A stretch of DNA of 64,000 nt from Sanguinoderma infundibulare (Eukaryota; Basidiomycota; Agaricomycetes; Polyporales; Polyporaceae): contig JAVLRN010000008.1 in NCBI GenBank assembly GCA_032821775.1, positions 1,612,001 through 1,676,000 of the forward strand. The letters run 5' to 3'. Below are positions 46,810 through 57,550 of the stretch, piece by piece (positions within the stretch are counted from its first letter, which is position 1; the number at the start of each line of letters is the position of its first letter). The notes under the pieces were generated by a model, which worked only from the letters and a program-made list of their open reading frames with translations, did no database searches and was not told the DNA's origin. A program made the translations under genes and the position numbers.

Positions 46810-48884
46810 ATGGTGCTCAAGCTCACCGCGCCCGCGCGCTACGTGCTCCTAGTGCTATTCGTCATCGTGAGTACCGTCTCTACTGCCCCGCAGCGCCCCC
46901 GGAAACAGACAGAAGAAGGAGGATGAGTGGGGGATGAACCATCACGAAGCCGGTGGCCGGACGAGCTCACCGACGTACCCACAGATCGGACTGCACTCGA
47001 TCCTCCGATTCACGCACGAAGACTATGGCCACGCCACGTCCTTCAAGAACATCGCCGCCCAGCTCTCGTGGGGCTCCTCCAAGGCCGACTCCGTCCCGGA
47101 CGAGTACTATCTGCCCCCAGATGCGAGCCACCCCAACACGCTCGTCTCCCGGCGCGCGAACGCCACCATCCTGATGCTCGCGCGGAACAGCGACGTGAAC
47201 GACGCGGTGCGCAGCGTGCGGCGGCTTGAGGACCGGTTCAACAGAAAGTTCGGGTACCCGTGGACGTTCCTCAACGAGGAGCCCTTCTCGGACGAGTTCA
47301 AAACGTACGTCCCCTCTCTCCTTTGATCCTTCCCTCGTCGTTTGGCCGCATTGGAACATGTTGTGCTGGCCCCCTCGCGACCGCTCTACGTCGGGGACAC
47401 GGCATCGGCGCGCATGGGGCGTTTGGCGATGCTCCTTACTCCACCTGCCATCCAGGCGTCGCGAGCGTGCGACTCCATGTGATCAATCTCTTGTTGCTTG
47501 ATGGCAGCCTGCGCGCGTATCTGTCGATGGAAAACGAGTGCTCGAGTGTGCTCCACTCACGCAAAGAGGGTCGGATTGCGTCTGTGGCATGCGCTTCGTG
47601 GGCCCCGGTCCGGTTTGACCGTCGGAGCGGTCTCACAAGGCCAGTTGAGACCATGCACCGTCTCCATTCCCCTCATCTTTGTATATTGAGACTTCCGTGT
47701 TGGAAGCATCCATACTGATGCTGGATTCCGTTGTAGACGCGTGAGGAACGTCATCAGCAGCGAAGTGACCTTCGCTGAGATTCCCCATGACCAATGGTAC
47801 CAGCCAAAGTGGATCGACGAGGACAAGGCGCGAGCAAGTCGGGATAAGATGGTTGCGGAAAACGTCATCTATGGGGCCAGCGTTTCCTACCGGAACATGT
47901 GCCGCTTCAACTCCGGCGTACGTCGCGTTCCTTTGCGGTGATAGTGGAATTGGTTCTGATATCTGGTCGTGCACCAGTTCTTCTTCCGTCATCCGGCTGT
48001 TGAAAAGTACAAGTGGTACTGGCGGGTAGAGTACGTACACAATGCCCTCTTCTTCCGAGTTTCTCTGACCTGTGGCGAACAGGCCCGACGTCCACTTCCA
48101 TTGCAACGTCGACTACGATCCCTTCTTGTACATGGAGGATCATAACAAGACCTACGGTGTGTTATCTTTCGCTTTCCATGAGATATACCGCTGAGATTTC
48201 ATGCAGCGTTCACGATAACCATGTACGAGTTCGGCAAGACGATCCCCACACTCTGGGATGCGACCAAGGAGTTCATCAAGGCACACCCCGAGTACATAGC
48301 ACAGAATAACGCGATGGGGTACATGTCTGATGACAACGGCAACAACTACAACCTTTGCCACTGTACGTACCCCGCTCTGGTACGCTCCTGATAGTAAGTC
48401 TGACCGTCGACGTCTTCTCAGTCTGGAGCAACTTCGAGATCGCGAACATGGACTTCTGGCGAAGCGAAGCGTACATGAAGTACTTCGAGCACCTCGACTC
48501 AAAAGGCGGCTTCTATTACGAGGTGCGCCCGCCTCTTCTCCCGCTCCACACTTGTAATAGCTGATCGAAGACATCCTTCCTCGACGCGTCCAGCGATGGG
48601 GCGACGCACCCGTGCACAGCATCGCCGTGAGCCTCTTCCAGAGCAAGGACCAGATCAAGTTCTTTGATGAGATCGGCTACGAGCACAACCCGTACATCCA
48701 CTGTCCGAAAGGCGACGGCGCGTGGGCGCGCGGCAAGTGCGACTGCGACCAGAAACGCAGTTTCGGTGCGCCCCATCCCCCCTTTGCGCGTTTCTCCACC
48801 TTCGATGCTGACGAACGCTTCTTGATGCCGTGCGCAGATAACGACGGGTACTCGTGCATGAAGCAGTGGGATCGGATACAGTGA
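46810..48884 (+). CDS. GT15 alpha-1,2-mannosyltransferase (Kre2/Mnt1/Ktr family)
   Basis: Exons 46810-46866, 46985-47304, 47737-47917, 47978-48030, 48083-48156, 48207-48362, 48422-48522, 48561-48765 and 48838-48884 encode 397 aa. It is a type II Golgi membrane protein: a short cytosolic end, then YVLLVLFVIIGLHSI as signal anchor, a stem and the catalytic domain. Family motifs are NATILMLARNSDVNDAVRSV, FNRKFGYPWTFLNEEPFS, the metal-site EPD in WRVEPDVHFHC (E204-D206), TMYEFGKTIPTLW with the catalytic-site Glu (E236), and NFEIANMDFW. It transfers mannose from GDP-mannose to O- and N-linked glycans of wall and secreted proteins. Length is normal for the family. The acceptor of the 432-nt intron 3 rebuilds FKTRVRNVISSEVTF. 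Stop TGA at 48882. Confidence 0.94.
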
Positions 48885-49512
48885 CGACCCACCGCTGACA
48901 GCGAGCGCCATTCCGTTTCGCGATTTCGACACATGCGCGAATGCTTACTTATTCACCTTTACTGACCACGACCGACTTACTCACCGCAATGTATCCGTAA
49001 ATCTAGGCACTCCCATCCATATTGCTCTCGATCTCGCTCTCATCTACATACATCCGTAGACGTTCCCTCATTGCTAATTTATTTCCCTTTGCTTATTTTT
49101 TTTTTTACCTCTGTCGGCGTTTGTGTTCGGGGTCGGAGGACAGCGAGCACGAAGGCAGGTGTGTTTTAATACTGTGTGGGTTACTGACCTGTCTTCGATC
49201 GCAGCTGCGGTCCTGGACTAGCTTCGAATGCGATCATGTACCGTGCGGTTTCTCCCACGCGGCCACGACCGCGTCAAGCTCGTGCATTTCGTCCCCGCGT
49301 GCACGTATTGGAGGTCGTCATATACGCCAACGCGTCCCTCTCGCATCCTCTGTTGTCATCGTACCACCACCGCCCTCTTGGACGCCTGAACTCCCTGACG
49401 TCTCCATCGCTCTCCCCTTTCCTTTCCCCACCCCGGAGGTTTACCTTCCCTTCCACACTCCCGGCGACCCCTTCGTCTCCCTTCTATATTACGTCTAAAC
49501 AACTATCCGACC
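48885..49512. other. intergenic, 3' flank of the mannosyltransferase
   Basis: Contains an 11-T tract at 49096-49106 and a long CT-rich stretch from 49300 to 49500. A frame at 49022-49498 is pyrimidine-driven low complexity and not credible as a gene. The CT-rich part is probably the old promoter of the kelch pseudogene. Confidence 0.5.
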
Positions 49513-50640
49513 ATGGGCAAATCCAACCACAAAACCAGGCAGAAGCAGAGGCAGGTTGTACGTCTGCGGCGGCCAGCGCTCCGGCATGTCTGGCGATATC
49601 TACGAAGACCTGTAGTGCATCGACCTCGTCCGGATGGACGACTGGCGCGAGCTCCCGTCCTGCTCACAACCGTTTTACAACCGCCAGATGGCCGTGCACA
49701 ACAGCAAAGCGTACCTCCTCCGCGGCGCGTCCACCGTCGACTACTTCGACCTCGAGCCCGAGCGCTGGGGTCGCATCAGCACGCACTTCCTCAACGCGCT
49801 CGGGGGCCGCGCCCAGGGGCCGTACTCGTAGTACGGACGACCTCACGGACTACACCGCGTGCATGGTCCGTGGCAAGCTGTACGTCTTCGGGGGCATATA
49901 CAAGCGCGGGCTCGGGTCCAACCTCTTCGCAGCTCTCGACGTCGAGAAGAAGACTTGGACGCTCCTGAGCGGGACCACGGACGTGGGGCCGCTTCCGGCG
50001 CAGTTTGACGTGCCGGGACCGAGGAAGCAGCACGCGATGTGGGTCGACCGCGGAGAGGAGAAGATATACTGTACGTGATGTACGGTATGGCGGACCGGAT
50101 GGCGGCGGCTTTGTCGCTGGGGGGAAAAGGAGTGGGCCTCGACGGACGGCTTGGGCTTCGCGTACACGACTGCTGGTCGGGGGACATCGCGAGGAAGGAG
50201 GAGGGGGCGGGAGCGCGTCACCGGGGACTTCCCGTGCTCGCGCGCGGAAATGCCGGCCTGCTACGTGAGTCCGAAGCTCAGCTCGTCTGCAGACGTTCGG
50301 CTGACGAGAGAGTGTCCTCGCAAAACCCGGTCATTGACTCGGCCGTCATGTTGGGTGGGCACAGCTCCGCGTTTCGTACTACGACGAGCCGTCCGGGACG
50401 TGCTACGGGTACCACTACTTCTCGGACACGTTCATCCTCGACCAATCCTCGGCTGCTCCGCGGTGGCGGCACATCGTCAGCCCGAGCTTCCCGACGTACC
50501 GGGCCCAGGGCCAACTGCTCGCAGACCCCGCGACGAGCAAGATGTTTCGCTTTGGCGACTACACGAACACCGTAACTACGGCGACATCTGGCACCATTGC
50601 CGGAAGAAGCGGTCCGGCACTACCGCGTGAGCAGCGTCGC
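49513..50640 (+). pseudogene. broken kelch-repeat gene
   Basis: The start MGKSNHKTRQKQ is followed, one frame away, by LYVCGGQRSGMSGDIYEDL, then an in-frame TAG (49613-49615), then CIDLVRMDDWRELPSCSQ and VDYFDLEPERWGRI. Another TAG stands at 49829-49831. A frame change then leads to MVRGKLYVFGGIYKRGLGSN and QFDVPGPRKQHAMW, and another to RVTGDFPCSRAEM. A last change gives YGYHYFSDTFILDQ and FPTYRAQGQLLADPATSKM. These are successive kelch blades (YVFGG, DDW/WR motifs) of the Agaricomycete kelch type that often ends in a MYND zinc finger; no MYND is seen. At least two stops and three or more frame changes without splice sites show decay. Confidence 0.75.
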
Positions 50641-50741
50641 GCTGACGCTCGACGGGTACAACAATACCAACGCGTTGACGGGCGACGGGACACCGCCCCC
50701 CCTCTACCTTCCGGGGTCGATGCCGTTCTCCTTGACTGTTT

Positions 50742-50978
50742 GAACACGACGATCGGATTGCGAGCAACATCAGGAAAAGCTCACTTCCCTGACCAATTCC
50801 TGACAGTCCCTGGGCTTCCTGAGGCGCCTCCTAAGCGGTTTAGAGCGCCGTCAGGCTCTCAGGCTGGTCTACTCAGGGACCAGCCTGAGAGCCTGACACG
50901 ATCTGTCGCGCTTACGCTGGGCATCAGGAAGGCCCGGGAGCCGTCAGGGAAGGGAGCTTTTGCTGATGAATCGTGTTC
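50742..50978. repeat. foldback inverted repeat, about 237 bp
   Basis: A perfect 19-bp stem (50850-50868 with 50879-50897) closes a 10-nt loop. Outside it the arms continue to pair imperfectly for about 100 bp each. Matching blocks include TTCCTGA with TCAGGAA, CTTCCCTGAC with GTCAGGGAAG, AAAAGCTC with GAGCTTTT, CATCAG with CTGATG, and GAACACGA with TCGTGTTC. Interruptions and indels are present, the largest of about 18 nt in the left arm. No clear target-site duplication is visible. It could be a foldback or MITE-like element, an inverted duplication, or a hairpin RNA source. It directly follows the kelch pseudogene. Confidence 0.85.
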
Positions 50979-53065
50979 GAACGCCGTGTGCCGACCCGAT
51001 GCTTCCAAGATTCCAAAGTTGCTCCAGTGCCTTGTGCAGCATGAATGGAAATGCGGCAAGAACACATGAACGACGATCATACCTGCGCAGTCGCACTATC
51101 CGATTCACCCAATGGGATCAGAGTTTGCACTTGGTGGTCATCGATGGAGGAACTATCTACAGACGTCAGCCATGTAGAACTCAAACTATCCGGCCTCAAC
51201 TAATAGGTACGTTCTGGGACATCACCGGGCATGAAATTGACGTCCAAGCTACCACTTCCTTGCCTCTCATGGTCGCTCGGACCTTCATAATTGAAGCCAG
51301 TTTCCGTGCTGATGCACCCAGGATTTGGCTCTCCACAGCAGCCGCCCTTTACAAGGTTTCCGTAGCTCAGTCGGCACTTCTCAGTAAGTTTTGGGGTTCA
51401 AATGTTGTTTCCGTTCCAGCGTATTGCCCAGTGCTCTGAGTGCTCATGGCTCAGGGAAGTTGGCAATACTGTGGAGCTAACGTTTTCTCCAGTAATCCTC
51501 CCGAGAGTCTGGAGGGTATATACCGTACTGCTATGAACGTTCAGCCATAACGAACGAGTCTCCCTAGGATTCGGTGAGTACCAACCCGTGCCCACTATAG
51601 GACTCCACCCACATAGGTCTAACCGTGCTGGCTGGTAGCAACAGCAGGGACATTGCTAGTCACCTAGATTGCTCAGGTACAACGTTCTGTCTAGTGTTCG
51701 GTGAGTACGACACAGGACACCACGTAGGTCTGACCGCGCTGACTGGCACCGTAGCTGGCAGCAGCAACACTACCACGTACAACAAATCACCAACGCGCAT
51801 AATGGCTGCAGTTGTTGCCGTTGGGGTCGCTGAAGTCGTTGAAGCAGTTGTCGCAGCTGTGGAGGGTGGGGCCGTTGCAGCAGAAGCTACGGCGGCGACG
51901 GCGACGGCTGCCTCGGAGGGCGCCGCGGTGGCAGCGGAGGCAGGCGTAGCCGCAGCTTTGCCTGAAGGCGCAGCGGGCGTCGGCATCCTTGACGGTGTGC
52001 AGGTTCCGGAGAATCTAGAGGGCATCGCGGAGGCGGGTGGTTTGTGGCCTCCTGCGGGTGACCTGCCGGACCTCGGCGCAGGTGTTCTGGATAATGCCTT
52101 GTGATGCATCTTGACCCATCTCAAGCTCGAAGAGGGTCCCTGACGGCCTGGAGTCAAACCCGTGGACTGGCGTTGTGGAATTGTGTACGAGGCAAAGTCT
52201 GTACATGTTCAAAAGTGCCATTTACAGCCACTTTCATATTCTTACGGAAAACGCGATTTTTTACCAGCTAGCGTCTGTCGAGCGCTCTACTACCCGAACA
52301 CTATGCCGGTCTGACGGACCACCAAGAAAGCCGGAGAGTCACTGCGTCACTCATTTGCTTGAAACCCCTCTCAGAGCCATAATGGGAACTTTCATGTCAG
52401 TTTGGTTGACTTTGTGCCATAGACTGGAAGAACCAAGAAATACGCCGTTTGGATGAGAGGAACGACACCGGTAAGGGACATGCCACTATTTCTCTGTCTT
52501 GCTCCTCCACCGGCCACTTTCCTTTTCCTCTGAGCTTCGCGCATTATGACTGTCGACTTCCAGGCGAGTACTCACAAGTAGCTACTTCCGCCGCGCCTAC
52601 TCCCACGCACCATCCGGCCCCGCGCATCGAACCCTTTGCCTCCGGCTTCGCCGCCTCGGACCCAACTCCATACAATCCGGACATACCATATCGTCCTATA
52701 TCCCCTTCCGTGACTGCTGCTTGGGCACGTCTCGATGAACTCCCCTGCGCCAACTGTGGCAACCTTCAGTGTCGCCCTTCATGCCAGGCGTACTACCTGC
52801 CCGAACACCCGTGCACCCCGCCCCCGGCCATCTGCCACCCGCAGCTCTCTGCCCTCCGCCTGTGCCAAGCCTTGACGTCACCCGTCGATCAAAACGAAGT
52901 TACAGTATACGGATTGATCTCGGACGCTCTCAATCATGAGCCGCACGCGCCGATGACGTCTCGTTCACCAGGGCGGAAGCAGATCGCGAAGGTCAACATC
53001 TACTTTGTAAGGACAGCAACGTCTACCTCCCCGCTCATTTTACTCGCACCTAACATATCGGAAAT
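50979..53065. other. region without a recognised gene
   Basis: Several short frames occur, such as 50960-51439 and 51625-52104 (+). The second ends in an Ala/Val/Gly/Glu-rich low-complexity peptide with VAAVEGGAVAAEATAA. A short frame at 51066 reads MNDDHTCAVALSDSPNGIRV and stops after 45 codons, and FWDITGHEIDVQ follows in another frame. These may be remains of one small multi-exon gene that I cannot assemble or name. A frame from 52449 is Pro-rich (CTPPPAICHPQLSAL) and runs on through the Hva1-TUDOR gene in the wrong frame. Confidence 0.4.
51559..51769 (+). repeat. imperfect tandem duplication, about 85-bp units
   Basis: Copy A (about 51559-51645) and copy B (about 51686-51769) share TTCGGTGAGTAC, then GGAC.CCAC, then ATAGGTCT.ACCG.GCTG.CTGG with few substitutions and one indel. 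Each shared block contains GTGAGTAC and a later TAGGTCT, which look like a splice donor and acceptor, so an exon-intron unit may have been duplicated. In one frame the two copies read as SLGFGEY and CLVFGEY. Confidence 0.6.
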
Positions 53066-53490
53066 ATGGCCGACAAGGTCCACGAAGGACAGGACGTCTC
53101 GTAAGTACAGTTTACACCCTTTCAATGCAAGCTGTCGCGGTCGGGCTGGGCTGACCAGTGGTCGCGCGCATGGGGAAGATGGAAGTGGGGGAGCGGAACG
53201 GTTGAAGGCCAGGTCGCCGAAGTCGTTGAGGAGGGGAAGGCTCAGGTTACGAGCAACAAGGTGCGTCCTTATCGACCCTATGACCGGGAGAAAGAAGAAC
53301 AAACGTCGTCGCAGGGGAACACGGTTACCCGCAACGCTCGGCCGGGGGATCCGGCGGTCAAGATCTCAAGGGAAGGGGTACGTCGTCCACCTAACCCCGT
53401 ACGTTACGGCCTGACTGACTGACGTCCTTTATGCAGAACGATGTCGTGAAGCTTGCGCACGAGCTGAACGAGGTCAAGGAGGCCGATTAA
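53066..53490 (+). CDS. Hva1-TUDOR domain small protein
   Basis: Exons 53066-53100, 53179-53260, 53315-53377 and 53437-53490 encode 77 aa. It reads MADKVHEGQDVSWKWGSG, then VEGQVAEVVEEGKAQVTSN, GNTVTRNARPGDPAVKISRE and GNDVVKLAHELNEVKEAD. The SWxWG, VAEV, GNxVxR, DPAVxI and GNDVVKxxxEL pattern is that of the hypervirulence-associated protein (Hva1) TUDOR family, a small beta-barrel common in fungi and bacteria whose molecular role is poorly known. The acceptor of intron 1 (GGGGAAG at 53178) was chosen because it alone joins SW to KWGSG in frame. A 321-codon frame overlapping this locus is a shadow. Confidence 0.78.
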
Positions 53491-53999
53491 AGGGTTACCC
53501 GAGCAGAGGATTCACCATTCGCTTGGAGAAGTGGCTATATGCGCTATCTCCTGCAGATGAGTGACCCCCTTCCGCAATATCGAGCACCTTTCCACCAAAT
53601 TGGAGCGTACACAGTTACGATGCGTAATTTCAGACGCGTCAGGTCACCCCAATTCGGTTCGGGTTGGCGGCGTGCTCCCAGCTCGGATTGAAGTCAAATC
53701 ATATCGCATTCGGCAGAACTCCCGTCGCTCCAAGAAAGTCTAAGTGAAGTCGGTGTGTACGAGAGAGCGGATGCATTTGAACGCCGCGACGCACTTCCTC
53801 TGTTGAGTATACTCCGCCTCCGATGCATCGCAGTCCAGAGAGCCCTCTGCTCCCCTACAAGGGGCCATCCTGCATTCCCATCTCATCCGTGTTCCGCCTT
53901 GTCTCCAAACAAGCGAATAGACGTTTGAAGGATAAGTTTCAGTGACGGTTAGGGTCAGTACGCACCGTGACATAAAGGCTCCTACCGCGCTGAAGCTCT
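53491..53999. other. intergenic, nothing recognised
   Basis: No coding signal or repeat was found between the Hva1-TUDOR stop and the F-box/LRR remnant. Confidence 0.55.
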
Positions 54000-55125
54000 A
54001 AGTCTACATTGATGGGGAGTTGTCGCTATGATGAGTAATCGTCGGTCAGTTGTGCCATCCCCTGGATATTGAACACAGCAGCCATTATGCGACACGTACA
54101 GAATCATCAACAGTCGCGCATTAAACTCTTGCACCCGATACTGGGGCCCGCCCCGAGGTCTGTGGTCGGTCAGAGTGCTGCGACCCCAGAACGTCACCAG
54201 TTCCAGAGGTACACCCCATCGCGCGCGCTCTTCGAGTACGGAGAGCAGCAGTCCGTCCGAGATTTCCGGCCCTAGGAACTCCGGAGACATCCAGCCTGCG
54301 TAGCTGCGGGCAGAACATCCGCACGGCGTCCGAGTCGAGAGGATGAGCTGAGCCGTGTCATTCCCGATGATGACGGTGGGGCACGTCGCGCCGGGGACGA
54401 GAGTCCGGAACGCGGTTTGAACGGGAGCGAGGAAGACGGCCGGCGGATCGTCTCCTTCCCAGTCCCGCTCGTCCAGACGAAGAGTGAGTTCGATTGTGCA
54501 AGCGGGCAAGGGCGATATCGAGCCGCAAAGGCGAGAACCTCTGTGCGACAGCCCACAAGACACAGTTTCCGGAGACTAGGGAGGAGAATCGAATCCTCAG
54601 GGCGAGCATTCCCGTCCCTGCCGCCCTCAAAGATGTCTACCCCGCAGTCTCCGATGCGCAGGTGTTCCAGTGTAGGAGAGTCGCGGAGCATGCGGAGGAA
54701 TTAGGTCAATGTCTTCCTCGTAGCCGTCAGAATGCGATCACAGACGAGGGCTCTGAGAGAGGTCATAGCGAAGCACGGTCACAGAAAGTCCACGCTTCTG
54801 AGCTCCAGATAGCGAAGACTCGACGGGAGACGTTGCTCGACAGGAAAGGCTGCCGGCCGCGGAAGGCGGTAGTCCCGTAGAAAAGGCCCTCTGAGCGACA
54901 GATCCTGAAGAACAGCCGTCCCGGCGATGAGGGGCGCAACCATGCATTCGATCATTTTCGTTTTGCTAGAGTTGACGTGGAGAGCGCAGAGGGTGGGAGC
55001 GTGAGGGCGGAGGAGCCGTAGGAGGATATCGCAATGCCGATTCGTGTTGACAGTCACGACGACGGCGCTCCCGCGGCACGATGCAAGAACTTGGGGAGCC
55101 AGGAGAAGTCGGTTGGACATTTAAA
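54000..55125 (-). pseudogene. broken F-box/LRR-type gene
   Basis: Read on the minus strand, the first piece CPTDFSWLPKFLHRAAGAP changes frame to VVVTVNTNRHCDILLRLLRP, TLCALHVNSSKTKM and PSSLRYLELRSVDFL. An in-frame TGA (54781-54779) follows, then TSLRALVCDRILTATRKTLT, then TAA (54703-54701), then LRMLRDSPTLEHLRIGDCGV and LLPSLRKLCLVGC. After a further frame change come CTIELTLRLDERDWEGDD and PEISDGLLLSVLEERARWG. The LEHLRIGDC, LPSLRKLCL and LLLSVLEERARWG pattern is typical of the LRR half of basidiomycete F-box proteins, which select substrates for SCF ubiquitin ligases. No F-box is found upstream, so it is also 5'-truncated. Two stops share one otherwise open frame and no intron can remove both. 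Confidence 0.7.
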
Positions 55126-56058
55126 GAGGTAAGTCGAGGTCCAAATAACCGGGGTGGCGAGCGCTGCGAATCGCCAGCTGCGGCACACCCAGGTGAGATG
55201 GACTCAGGACTGCGGCGAGCATGGTACGAAACGAGCAGTCCAATGACTAACAGCCTCGACCTGCACCACTATGCAAGCACGTCTTGCGGGAGGTCTTCGG
55301 CCTTTTGGCACTCAGTCCGCCAGTTAGCTCCGATAGGTCATGAAACTGGAAGACGCTCACCCTGACCAGGAGTAGCTGAAGGACTCGATCTTGAATGTGG
55401 TAGTCAAGCTGTGGTTGTTACGTGCATTTGCGAAGGGAAATATTCCAATGTCCAGCCTAGTCGGTCGCCTGCGCTGATTAACTTAAGGTGGCGGTAGAAG
55501 GCAAGTGATGGTGGAGGCTGGGACAGCGCGGGCGCCTAGCCTTCTCGCTTCCACTGGCACCGCTTCCACTCCTACTATCATCTGAGTCTTCGCGGCGACA
55601 CATCTACTCAGTTGTCTTTGAGCTCTCAACGGACGGGTCGACAGTTGACGTCAGCACCGGAGAACCAACGCATTTGCGGGCAAAATCGAGTCAAATCGTC
55701 AGTTTTGGAGTTGGGAACGACTGGCGCCATCATACAGCATCATGCGCAACACAGTGCATACACATGTACAGCCAGGGCCGCCCGGGATCGCATGTGGTTC
55801 CAGTTCACAAGCTTTTCAAATCAAGGGACGCCTCATGATATACTCCCTCACGCCGTCCACGCGCTGCAGCCTTCGCAATACCTCACGGGCCAGCTCGAGA
55901 GGAGTCCAGTATGATGCCGATGCATCACGTTCACGTTGACAAGGAACGACAGTGTCCGATCCGCTTGTTACGGAGGTAAGTAGGTTTGATTCAGATCTGG
56001 CATTGAAGTATAAAGCCCTCGCTGCGAACTGCATCGTGCTTTGTCAAAGTTACTCGTC
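55126..56058. other. intergenic, promoter of the GH43 gene
   Basis: No gene recognised. The upstream F-box expected for the neighbouring minus-strand LRR remnant was looked for here and not found. The last 60 bp contain a TATA box. Confidence 0.5.
56009..56014 (+). promoter_or_regulatory. TATA box of the GH43 gene
   Basis: TATAAA lies 45 bp upstream of the ATG at 56059. The position fits a highly regulated, secreted-enzyme promoter with a short 5' leader. It is based on sequence and distance only. Confidence 0.5.
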
Positions 56059-57244
56059 ATGAAGTTCTCCATCCTTGCGTCCCTCGCATCGCTCGCGACC
56101 CTCGCGTTCGCGGTCCCAAACCCACTTCCCGGGAGCAGTGCGTGTCTCTCCTTTCTTGCGCATGCCACCCGACTAAATGGTCATTGGCAGGCAACGTCGA
56201 GGTGCGCGACCCAGCGATCTGGTACAACTCCGCGAGCGAGAAGTACTTCGTCTTCTCCACCGGCACCGGCATCCAAATCTTCACCTCCACCTCGCTCCTC
56301 GGGCCCTGGACGAACGTCGGCGCCGTCCTCCCGAACTGCACCGTCATCGACATCACCCCACCCGGAAACTGCGGCCTGTGGGCTCCGGATGTGAACTTCG
56401 TCAACGGGGAGTACGTGCTATACTACGCCGTGTCGTCGCTCGGCAGCCAGAATTCGGCGGTTGGTGTCGCGACGAGCCCCTCGATGGAGCCGGGGACGTG
56501 GACGGACCATGGCGAGGTCGTTCGTTCCGCGAACGGGGCTTCATACAATGCCAGTACGTCGCGTGTTACATCATCAGCTCAGCATCGTTCGCCTCCGGTT
56601 CTGACACGCCACTCTTGCCACTCTCGCGTAGTCGACCCGAACCTGGTGATCGACTATAACGGCCTGCTCAGGCTCGGCTTCGGCTCGTACTGGGACGGCA
56701 TCTTCCAGATCGCGCTCAGCAGCGTCACCACCCAAGCTGAGTCTCCTCCGGGAACGCACCTTGAAGGCTACACCGGCCGCCCGGCAGAGGGTGGCTTCAC
56801 CTACAAGTCCCCAAGCTCGCCCTACTGGTTCGAGTTCTTCTCCGACGGCATCACCCCCCTCCAGGGCGTACGTCTCTCCTTCCGCTCGTCCTCTCCCTCC
56901 CTCCCTCATTGACGTGACACGAGGCGGCACAGGCGACCACGCGTCCTGCCGCCGGGCAGGAGTACAAAGTGCTCGTCGGGCGCGGTCCCAGCGCCGCGGG
57001 GCCGTTCATCGACGAGCTCGGCAACGCGATCACGCTCGACCTGACCCCGGCCACGGGCTCGCTCGTGCTCGGCTCGCACGACAACGTGTACGCGCCAGGC
57101 GGCCAGAGCGTGTTCCGCGACCCGGTGAGCGGGCGGGACGTGATGGTGTACCACTACGTGCCGAACGACGCGTTCGGGGGCCCGTCGTACTTGGGCATCA
57201 ACTATGTCGACTTTTCGAGCGGGTGGCCAGTCGTTGTCGACTGA
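56059..57244 (+). CDS. secreted GH43 arabinan endo-1,5-alpha-L-arabinosidase
   Basis: Exons 56059-56137, 56191-56553, 56632-56867 and 56933-57244 encode 329 aa. A signal peptide is clear: MKFSILASLASLATLAFA, with cleavage expected after AFA. The five-bladed propeller carries the three acidic residues of GH43: D33 in VEVRDPAIW (base), D149 in AIDPNLV (pKa modulator) and E200 in RPAEGGF (acid). Other family blocks are NCGLWAPDVNFVNGEYVLYY, LRLGFGSYWDGIFQI and YAPGGQSVFRDP. The enzyme cuts alpha-1,5-linked arabinan side chains of pectin outside the cell. Length is normal for arabinanases without a carbohydrate-binding module. Codon use strongly favours C/G third positions, as in highly expressed genes. 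Confidence 0.92.
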
Positions 57245-57550
57245 CGTGAAGGGCGAGCGGGTGGGCACTGTACTGTCACTGTGCGCCGTGTACTGCTGGT
57301 ATTAAATGTACTGCTCGGTATTCACACAATGGTCTATACTACACCCGAGCAGACCTCGATGGTATTCACTTGAAGCCAGACTGTGTGTTTGGAAGTACTT
57401 CCGCGAGGGGTGCAGATTATCTTATCTATAAAATGACGTCGTATGTCTGCGATCGGTAACTTCCGACTGGCGGTGGTCGCTGTACTCGGATTCGACCACA
57501 AGGCCCTTTGGCACATACCCTCACCTTCTACCCTCCGCTTTCTCACTATA
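57245..57550. other. intergenic spacer
   Basis: The 306-bp spacer contains the GH43 3' end and the promoter of the phosphatase gene. No other signal seen. Confidence 0.6.

Noticed and set aside
49022..49498. 158-codon frame before the kelch pseudogene
   Set aside because: Amino-acid content follows the CT-rich DNA; no domain, start context or splice support.
51355..51415. TAGCTCAGTCGG resembling a tRNA A-box, followed by GGTTCAAAT
   Set aside because: Acceptor and T stems do not pair; the B-box match is incomplete. Likely chance.
52449..53414. 321-codon plus-strand frame
   Set aside because: Its right part reads through the introns and wrong frame of the Hva1-TUDOR gene; the left part is Pro-rich and family-less.
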